From contig JAUWTE010000233.1 of assembly GCA_030609765.1 (NCBI GenBank), positions 1 to 5,671 of the forward strand: a stretch of 5,671 nt of DNA, written 5' to 3'. Shown one piece after another: positions 1 to 4,712 of this stretch (positions are counted from its first letter, which is position 1; every line of letters starts with the position of its first letter). A program made the translations under genes and the position numbers. Source of the stretch: Acidobacteriota bacterium. GTDB lineage: Bacteria > Acidobacteriota > UBA890. The notes below the pieces were generated by a model. That model was not told where the DNA came from, did no database searches, and saw nothing but the letters and a program-made list of their open reading frames with translations.

Positions 1-1
1 C

Positions 2-115
2 GCAACGCCAACTCGGCCGATCCTGGAGTCCGCGTCAGTGCCTCTGATCGCGCGGCTTTCAGGGGTTGGAGGGGGTCACGGAGACATGGCGTACAACGAC
101 AATTCGGGAGCCTGA
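2..115 (+). CDS. 3' end of a possible upstream gene, partial at the left edge
   Basis: The frame starting at base 2 is open from the window edge to a TGA at 113-115 and would give 37 C-terminal residues ending DMAYNDNSGA. The stop shares its last base with the ATG of the radical SAM gene (TGATG), the usual geometry of translationally coupled operon genes. This is the main reason for calling it. The fragment is Gly/Ser-rich, has no recognisable motif, and its family cannot be told. Caution: the frame of the radical SAM gene is also open to the left edge, so this stretch could instead be leader or N-terminal coding sequence of that gene. The third frame is closed by a TGA near base 45. Confidence 0.4.
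   Translation, partial: ATPTRPILESASVPLIARLSGVGGGHGDMAYNDNSGA
106..110 (+). promoter_or_regulatory. Ribosome binding site of the radical SAM gene
   Basis: GGGAG lies four bases before the ATG at 115, a slightly short but usable Shine-Dalgarno spacing. It sits inside the last codons of the upstream frame, which fits coupled translation. It supports the ATG at 115 as the start, since no in-frame ATG, GTG or TTG is seen between the window edge and 115. Confidence 0.5.
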
Positions 116-1095
116 TGGTTGCTTCGATCTCATCTGAGTCAGGGCAGCCGGAGGCTGGCGGTAGTCGCCGTTGGCCGCGGTATTTGGAGTTGCACGAGCG
201 GGGTGAGCTGCGGGCACGGGCAAGTTCGGCGCTCGAGGATCTCGCCGATTGCCACGTCTGTCCCCGCGACTGTGGTGTCGATCGCACCGCGGACGAGGTC
301 GGGGTGTGCAGGATCGGCTGTGCTGCCCGTGTTTCCTCTGCCTTCGCTCATCTGGGCGAGGACGATTGTTTGCGTGGTTGGAAGGGATCGGGAACGATCT
401 TCTTCACCGGGTGCAATCTACGCTGCGTCTTCTGCCAGAACTACGACATCAGCCAAACGCCCGGCGGGAAAGAGCTTGGAGCGGAGCGGATCGCCGACCT
501 GGCCCTCGCCCTGCAGCGAACAGGCTGCCACAACATCAACTTCGTCACGCCGGAGCACGTTGTTCCCCAGGTGATCGAGACCATCGCCGTCGCGGCAGAG
601 CGCGGGCTTTGCATCCCTATCGTCTACAACACGTCGGCGTACGACAGCCTGGAGAGCCTGCGAGTGCTCGACGGCATCGTCGACATCTACATGCCCGATT
701 TCAAGGTTTGGGAGAGCGGCACGGCGAAGAGGGTGCTGCTGGCGCCCGACTATCCCGAGGTGGCTCGGCGCGCCATCCGGGAAATGTTTCGCCAGGTCGG
801 CGACCTGGTGCTCGATGAGAAAGGCCTGGCGCAACAGGGCGTTCTCCTGCGCCACCTTGTCCTGCCGAATCACCTCGAAGAGAGCGCAAAGATCTTCGCG
901 TGGCTAGCCTCCGATGTGAGCCTCGACACCTTCGTCAACATCATGGATCAGTACCGCCCGGCGTGGAGGGTCGTCGAGAGGCCGGACAAGTACGACGAGA
1001 TCGGGCGGTCATTGCGGGCCAGTGAGCTCGAGATGGCGGTCGAGGCGGCTCGACGGACCGGGCTGCATCGGTTCGATCACCGGTCGCAGCTATGA
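115..1095 (+). CDS. Radical SAM protein, PflX-like (COG1313) homologue of pyruvate formate-lyase-activating enzyme
   Basis: A 326-aa cytoplasmic Fe-S protein. The radical SAM cluster motif CX3CX2C is at C100, C104 and C107, in the context TGCNLRCVFCQNYDIS. Its three Cys hold a [4Fe-4S] cluster that cleaves S-adenosylmethionine to a 5'-deoxyadenosyl radical. Ahead of it is the Cys-rich N-terminal signature of the COG1313 group (C46, C49, C53, C65, C69, in the context CHVCPRDCGVDR), which may bind a second metal or cluster. Other matches to the group are GSGTIFF before the cluster motif, MPDFK at 193-197, LRHLVLPNH at 245-253 and NIMDQYRPA at 275-283. The length is normal for the family and no residue looks missing. 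The physiological substrate of this group is not established; by homology it may install a glycyl radical or modify another target, but no glycyl-radical enzyme is visible here. It may be cotranscribed with the partial gene at the left edge. Family assignment is firm, function is open. Confidence 0.93.
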   Translation: MVASISSESGQPEAGGSRRWPRYLELHERGELRARASSALEDLADCHVCPRDCGVDRTADEVGVCRIGCAARVSSAFAHLGEDDCLRGWKGSGTIFFTGCNLRCVFCQNYDISQTPGGKELGAERIADLALALQRTGCHNINFVTPEHVVPQVIETIAVAAERGLCIPIVYNTSAYDSLESLRVLDGIVDIYMPDFKVWESGTAKRVLLAPDYPEVARRAIREMFRQVGDLVLDEKGLAQQGVLLRHLVLPNHLEESAKIFAWLASDVSLDTFVNIMDQYRPAWRVVERPDKYDEIGRSLRASELEMAVEAARRTGLHRFDHRSQL

Positions 1096-1107
1096 GAAAT
1101 GAAGGCC
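1092..1107 (+). repeat. Direct repeat copy 1 (ATGAGAAATG core)
   Basis: ATGAGAAATGAAGGCC begins one base before the TGA stop of the radical SAM gene, so the stop codon lies inside the repeat. It matches the copy at 1218-1233 at 14 of 16 positions, with the first ten identical. The two copies are exactly 126 bases apart. An inverted relative lies between them at 1165-1175. Confidence 0.55.
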
Positions 1108-1116
1108 AGCCTCCGT

Positions 1117-1134
1117 GAAAGGGTGACCTTTTTT
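1117..1134 (+). terminator. Weak intrinsic terminator candidate after the radical SAM gene
   Basis: A short hairpin (AAAGG, loop GTGA, CCTTT) runs directly into six T residues at 1129-1134, starting 22 bases after the stop codon. The position and T run are right for a rho-independent terminator. The stem has only five pairs, three of them A-T, so termination may be partial. It is the only T run of this kind in the intergenic region. Confidence 0.35.
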
Positions 1135-1137
1135 CGT

Positions 1138-1152
1138 CAGTCTGGCAGACTG
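1138..1152. promoter_or_regulatory. Perfect dyad, possible operator
   Basis: CAGTCTG-G-CAGACTG is a perfect 7-bp inverted repeat around one central base. Such a compact dyad is typical of a site bound by a dimeric repressor or activator. As RNA it could also form a 5-bp stem with a TGGCA loop. It lies just after the candidate terminator and about 160 bases before the membrane-protein gene. No regulator gene is in the window and no clear -35/-10 pair could be placed against it, so its role is inferred from symmetry alone. Confidence 0.3.
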
Positions 1153-1164
1153 CGGCTAAGCTCT

Positions 1165-1175
1165 CATTCCTCATC
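1165..1175 (-). repeat. Inverted copy of the ATGAGAAATG repeat
   Basis: CATTCCTCATC is the reverse complement, with one mismatch, of GATGAGAAATG at 1217-1227. The two can pair as an 11-bp imperfect stem. Inside it, CCTCC (1191-1195) can pair with GGAGG (1210-1214) around a GC-rich core containing the palindrome GCGGCCGC (1198-1205). The whole 1165-1227 stretch is therefore a possible extended hairpin or cruciform. This copy can equally pair with copy 1 at 1092-1101, giving two mutually exclusive folds. Confidence 0.45.
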
Positions 1176-1217
1176 GCACTTCGTCGCGGGCCTCCACGCG
1201 GCCGCGGCAGGAGGGTG

Positions 1218-1233
1218 ATGAGAAATGCGGGCC
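1218..1233 (+). repeat. Direct repeat copy 2 (ATGAGAAATG core)
   Basis: ATGAGAAATGCGGGCC is the second direct copy. Its tail GCGGGCC (1227-1233) also recurs at 1186-1192. The copies may be scars or parts of a short non-coding intergenic repeat element; no transposase or target-site duplication is seen. Confidence 0.55.
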
Positions 1234-1235
1234 GA

Positions 1236-1280
1236 GGTACGAAGGGTTGCTCCTCAGCGCCCCTTCGGCAGGGGCGTACC
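1236..1280 (+). promoter_or_regulatory. Structured leader hairpin upstream of the membrane-protein gene
   Basis: A perfect 7-bp GC-rich stem, CGCCCCT (1258-1264) with AGGGGCG (1270-1276), closes a TCGGC loop. Outside it, GGTA (1236-1239) pairs with TACC (1277-1280) immediately next to the inner stem, enclosing a 5' bulge of about 18 bases. There is no T run after it, so it does not look like a terminator. It ends 30 bases before the ATG at 1311 and leaves the ribosome binding site free. A role in mRNA stability or translational control is possible. It does not match any riboswitch class I can recognise. Confidence 0.35.
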
Positions 1281-1297
1281 TGAACTGGCGAAGCACC

Positions 1298-1304
1298 GGG
1301 AGAG
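1298..1304 (+). promoter_or_regulatory. Ribosome binding site of the membrane-protein gene
   Basis: GGGAGAG lies six bases before the ATG at 1311, good Shine-Dalgarno sequence and spacing. It fixes the start at 1311. Confidence 0.6.
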
Positions 1305-1310
1305 ACGGGC

Positions 1311-1892
1311 ATGGAGACTCAAGCACTGGTCGTGGGGGGGGCAACCATAGGGATCTGGACCGCGAATGTCTGGCTGTTGATCCATCACTGGCGCAGGCGC
1401 CTGCTCAACGATCTCCCCGAGGTGCAGCGACCCTACGTGATGGTTACCTCCGGTGGCGTTCTCCTTACCCTCCACGTCACCTTCATGGTTCTGCTCATCC
1501 TCAATCAGGTTGGCGTGTTGCCGCCGCGCCTGGCGGCCGTGGCCGTCGATCCCAAGGTGCTGTGGGGCTTCCTGCTTCTCAGCCTCGGCTTCGGCATCTT
1601 CACCATCATCGCTGCGTGGCACATCGATTTCGCACCGCGCATGCAGAGTCGCCTGCGATTGGAGATGCGCGATGCGACCCGCAGTGCGGAGGTCGAAGCC
1701 CTCAATCGCGTCGAGCTGGCACTCAATGATCCGTTGACGGAGCTGCTGTTCGCCGTACGCGCCGCCCTCCACGAGAACAACCTGACGCCATCGCAGCGCG
1801 AGAAGCTGGAGGATGCCTACCGCTCTGGCCGCCAGGTAGTGTCCGCCCTCGATCGCGTTGCCACCGAGCTGGAAAACGGCAACGGCGGTTAG
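1311..1892 (+). CDS. Three-helix membrane protein with a histidine-kinase-like dimerisation tail lacking the His
   Basis: A 193-aa protein with no family I can name. Three hydrophobic segments at about residues 6-25, 43-68 and 83-103 predict membrane helices. The Arg-rich stretch after the first (RRRLL, 28-32) suggests that loop is cytoplasmic. By the positive-inside rule the loop between helices 2 and 3 is then periplasmic and the C-terminal tail (about 105-193) cytoplasmic. The tail is charged and helical. Its LALNDPLTELL (136-146) resembles the HEINNPLT-type H-box of histidine kinases, with Leu136 where the phospho-accepting His would be. A second helix (about 162-188, ending SALDRVATEL) fits the return helix of a four-helix dimerisation bundle. 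No ATP-binding domain follows: the protein stops at NGNGG. It could be a sensor-like partner that heterodimerises with a kinase, or an unrelated helical hairpin. It reads as a complete gene, alone on its strand, with its own leader. The coding call is firm, the kinase resemblance is inference. Confidence 0.8.
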   Translation: METQALVVGGATIGIWTANVWLLIHHWRRRLLNDLPEVQRPYVMVTSGGVLLTLHVTFMVLLILNQVGVLPPRLAAVAVDPKVLWGFLLLSLGFGIFTIIAAWHIDFAPRMQSRLRLEMRDATRSAEVEALNRVELALNDPLTELLFAVRAALHENNLTPSQREKLEDAYRSGRQVVSALDRVATELENGNGG

Positions 1893-1909
1893 CCCTCCTG
1901 CTGAGGTAC

Positions 1910-1953
1910 GAGATACGCCCGCCCCAGCCAGTGGCCGGAGCGGGCGCAATCTC
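1910..1953. terminator. Large stem-loop between convergent genes, likely bidirectional terminator
   Basis: GAGAT (1910-1914) pairs with ATCTC (1949-1953), and CGCCCGC (1916-1922) with GCGGGCG (1940-1946). Inside, CC and GCC can pair with GGC and GG around an AGT loop. The hairpin begins 18 bases after the stop of the + strand gene and lies 30 bases past the stop of the - strand gene. Its symmetry lets it act on transcripts from both sides. It lacks a clear T run, so it may stabilise 3' ends or need Rho rather than act as a classic intrinsic terminator. Confidence 0.55.
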
Positions 1954-1982
1954 AGTCGGCTAGCAGTGCCGCAGCATTCTGC

Positions 1983-4712
1983 CTATCGCTGTAGCACGGG
2001 CTTCGGACGATCCCGGTACTTCTCCCACAGCCGCGTGTGCTTGCTGGACAGGTCTACCGGGCGGCCGTCGATGTACTCCTCGAGCACGTGCGATCGAATC
2101 TCCAGGATGTCGCCGTCGGTGACCACCAGGCTGGCGATCTTGCCGACTTCAATCGATCCGAGATCCTGGTCGAGGCCGAGGATCTGTGCCGGGTAGATCG
2201 TCACCGCGCGCAGTGCCTCTTCACGCGGCAGGCCGAAGGCCGCCGAGATCCCGGCGTGGAACGGCAAGTTGCGGACGTTGGTGCCGTCGCCGCCCGCCCC
2301 ACCCGAGGCAATAGCGAACTTGACACCCGCCGCGTGCAGTAGCCCGGCGCGAGCATAGGAAGAGTCGTAGGGCTCATCGGGCCGGCTCGGCATGGTCAGA
2401 ACGTTGTCGACGATGACGGGCACATCGTGCTCGGCAAGGAAATCGGCGACGCGCCAAGCGTCACCAGAATCGAGCAGGACGATGCGAAGGCCCTGCTCGG
2501 CTCCCCACTCCACCGCTTCCCTGATTGCCCGCGTGCCGCTCGTGCTGACGATCAGCGGCACGTCGCCTTCGATGACGGGCACGAGGGATGCGAGAACTGG
2601 ATCGGTGGCGTGCCAGGGACCTCCCTCTGCCTCGGCATGCTTCGCCGTGGCGTAGGCACGCGCCGCGTCGAGCGCGGCATTGATCGTGTCGAGTTGCTCC
2701 TGCTGTCTGCCGCCTCCCTGGGCGCGGCCACCCGGGCCGCCACCGAAGCGACGACCACTGCTACGGTATGAGGGAAAGCGTACGTGCATGGCGACCGGTG
2801 ATGCGGCGGTGAGTCCCTCCCAGGTCCAGCCGTCGAGGCGCAGCAGGGCGCTGGTGCCGGTAATGAGGCCACCGCGCGGCGCGGTCACCGCATAGAGAAC
2901 ACCGTTGCCACGGGCCACCGGAATGAGCTCGCTCTCCGGGTTTACCGCGACCTCGGCGCGCACGTTGGCATTGATATCGCCCATCTCCGACTGATCGTTG
3001 CTGACCCCTACGGCGCCGATCTCGGTCAGGCCGACGACGCTGTTGGCCGAGATCATTCCGGGATAGATGTGCCTGCCGCTGGCATCCACGCGCTGGGCTC
3101 CAGCGGGAATCGTCGTTCCCGGGCCACCGACAGCGCTGATACGCCCGTCGGAGAAGACGACGACGCCGTTCTCGATCGGCGCGCTGGTGACTGGATGAAC
3201 TGTGCCACCGACGAGGGCGATTGCCCCGGCATCAGGCAGCATGCTGGGCCGATACACGAGTGACTTGGCCGCCGGGTCACGGTAGTCGGCCGGCACGCCG
3301 CCCTCAGCATCCTCCTCGCCCTCCTTCTCGCTTTCCTCAGCCGCACCTTCCTCCTCGCCCGTGACCTTGGCGATGAGATCGGCGCGCTCCGCTTCCATCG
3401 CCTCGTGCATCAGGCGATCGACCTCGCGGTCGAACATCTTGCGACCATCGATAAAGGTCAGCTCGGCGCGGGTGTAGACCGACAGCGGATGGCCGTTCCA
3501 GATCACGAAATCGGCATCCTTGCCGACCTCGAGCGAACCCACCCTGTCTTCAATGTGGAGCTGTATGGCGGCGTTGATGGTGACGAAGTCGAGGGCGTCC
3601 TCCTCGGGAACGCTGCCGTAGCGCACCGCCTTGGCGGCCTCATAGTTCAGGCGCCGAGACAGGTCGCCGTTGTCGGAGTTGAAGGTCACCACGACGCCGG
3701 CATCGTGCAGGATCGCGCCGTTGTATGGGATGGCGTCGTAAGCCTCCAGCTTGTAGCCCCACCAGTCGGAGAAGCTCGACACCATGGCCCCGTGCTCGGC
3801 GATCTCGGGTGCGATCTTGTAGCCTTCGAGGCCGTGCTCGAAAGTTCCCATCTGAAAGCCGAACTCCTCCGCCACCCGCAGCATCATCAGCATCTCGTCC
3901 TGCCGGTAGGCGTGGATGTGGGTGGCCCTCTCCCCGTCGAGAACCTCTACGAGGGCCTCGAGCCGGAGGTCGTGGCGTGGCGGAACGCGGCGTTCCTGCT
4001 CCTGCTCGGTGAGGGCGTTGTACTCCTCCCATTCACGCTTGTAGTCGAGAGCCTCGATGAAGGCATTGCGGATGGTCTGCTCAACGCCCATGCGAGTGTT
4101 CGGGTAGCGGGTTGGAGTGCGCTTGACGTTCTCGCCGAGGGCGAGCTTGAGTGTCGGCTTGGCACCCTCGAAGAACATCTCCTGCGGCCGATCCGCCTTG
4201 AAGCGCAGCTTGATAATCGCGTTCTGCCCGCCGATGGAATTCGCCGAGCCATGCAGGATGTGCGTCGTGGTCAGGCCACCTGCAAGCTGCCGGTAGTACT
4301 GTAGATTGGCGGTATCGATGACGTCCTCGATCCGTACCTCGGACGTAACGCTCTCGGTTCCTTCATTGATCGCATCCGCACCGCTGTGGCTGTGCTCGTC
4401 GATGATGCCCGGTGTTACCTGCATGCCGGCGGCCTCGATGATCAGCGCGTCATCCGGCGCACTCAAGCCACGGCCGATCTCGGCGATCTTGCCATCGCGT
4501 ACCAGCAGGTCGGCATTCTCCAAGATGCCTTCCGGACCCTGGGTCCAGATCTTGTCCGCATTGCGAATCAGAATGACGCCGGGGTTCGGCGCCGTCGCCC
4601 AGGTGATTTCGTACTGGTGCTGCTGCGGTTGCGCCACCGACAGCGGCGCCACCAGCATCAACGCCAGGAGCGCGGCGATGCCGCAACTACGAGTGATTCT
4701 CGATCCACTCAT
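1983..4712 (-). CDS. Exported tandem amidohydrolase, one active and one degenerate barrel
   Basis: A 909-aa protein of the metal-dependent amidohydrolase superfamily (imidazolonepropionase-like, COG1228 type). A Sec signal peptide covers residues 1-27 (R5, R8, then a hydrophobic run, likely cleaved after SVA). Barrel 1 (about 46-430) has the metal ligands HxH at H107/H109, H267 in THIHAYR, H293 in TFEHGLEG and D347 in FNSDNGD, plus the family stretch LALGENVKR (190-198). A Glu-rich linker (about 453-472) follows. Barrel 2 (about 485-885) keeps the fold but has N557/V559, S723, S749 and G804 in place of the ligands, so it cannot bind the metal in the usual way. A Gly/Arg-rich low-complexity loop sits at about 653-669. 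Both barrels end in the typical VGSLEVGKDADFV / LGSIEVGKIASLV segment. The protein probably acts in the periplasm or outer envelope, hydrolysing a cyclic amide, peptide-like or related C-N bond; the substrate cannot be told. Its start overlaps the stop of the preceding cistron by ATGA, so the two are made together. Confidence 0.93.
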   Translation of the reverse strand: MSGSRITRSCGIAALLALMLVAPLSVAQPQQHQYEITWATAPNPGVILIRNADKIWTQGPEGILENADLLVRDGKIAEIGRGLSAPDDALIIEAAGMQVTPGIIDEHSHSGADAINEGTESVTSEVRIEDVIDTANLQYYRQLAGGLTTTHILHGSANSIGGQNAIIKLRFKADRPQEMFFEGAKPTLKLALGENVKRTPTRYPNTRMGVEQTIRNAFIEALDYKREWEEYNALTEQEQERRVPPRHDLRLEALVEVLDGERATHIHAYRQDEMLMMLRVAEEFGFQMGTFEHGLEGYKIAPEIAEHGAMVSSFSDWWGYKLEAYDAIPYNGAILHDAGVVVTFNSDNGDLSRRLNYEAAKAVRYGSVPEEDALDFVTINAAIQLHIEDRVGSLEVGKDADFVIWNGHPLSVYTRAELTFIDGRKMFDREVDRLMHEAMEAERADLIAKVTGEEEGAAEESEKEGEEDAEGGVPADYRDPAAKSLVYRPSMLPDAGAIALVGGTVHPVTSAPIENGVVVFSDGRISAVGGPGTTIPAGAQRVDASGRHIYPGMISANSVVGLTEIGAVGVSNDQSEMGDINANVRAEVAVNPESELIPVARGNGVLYAVTAPRGGLITGTSALLRLDGWTWEGLTAASPVAMHVRFPSYRSSGRRFGGGPGGRAQGGGRQQEQLDTINAALDAARAYATAKHAEAEGGPWHATDPVLASLVPVIEGDVPLIVSTSGTRAIREAVEWGAEQGLRIVLLDSGDAWRVADFLAEHDVPVIVDNVLTMPSRPDEPYDSSYARAGLLHAAGVKFAIASGGAGGDGTNVRNLPFHAGISAAFGLPREEALRAVTIYPAQILGLDQDLGSIEVGKIASLVVTDGDILEIRSHVLEEYIDGRPVDLSSKHTRLWEKYRDRPKPVLQR

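Noticed and set aside
1198..1205. Palindrome GCGGCCGC in the intergenic region
   Set aside because: Expected now and then in GC-rich DNA; it is better explained as the core of the hairpin at 1165-1227 than as a site of its own.
1235..1260. Search for a sigma-70 type promoter before the gene at 1311
   Set aside because: No -35/-10 pair with acceptable spacing stands out, so no promoter is called.
1903..1911. GAGGTACGA occurs both here and at 1234-1242, on the two sides of the membrane-protein gene
   Set aside because: A nine-base match with no extension beyond it is compatible with chance in a window of this size, and no mobile-element ends or target duplications accompany it.
1254..1949. 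Open frame of 231 codons on the - strand opposite the membrane protein
   Set aside because: The + strand frame has a good ribosome binding site and coherent membrane helices. The antisense translation is His/Gln/Gly-rich without structure, and its frame runs through the stem-loop at 1910-1953.
3405..4304. Open frame of 299 codons on the + strand, antisense to the tandem amidohydrolase
   Set aside because: It lies wholly inside a gene with clear family motifs on the other strand. Its translation has no motif, and long antisense frames are common in GC-rich genes.
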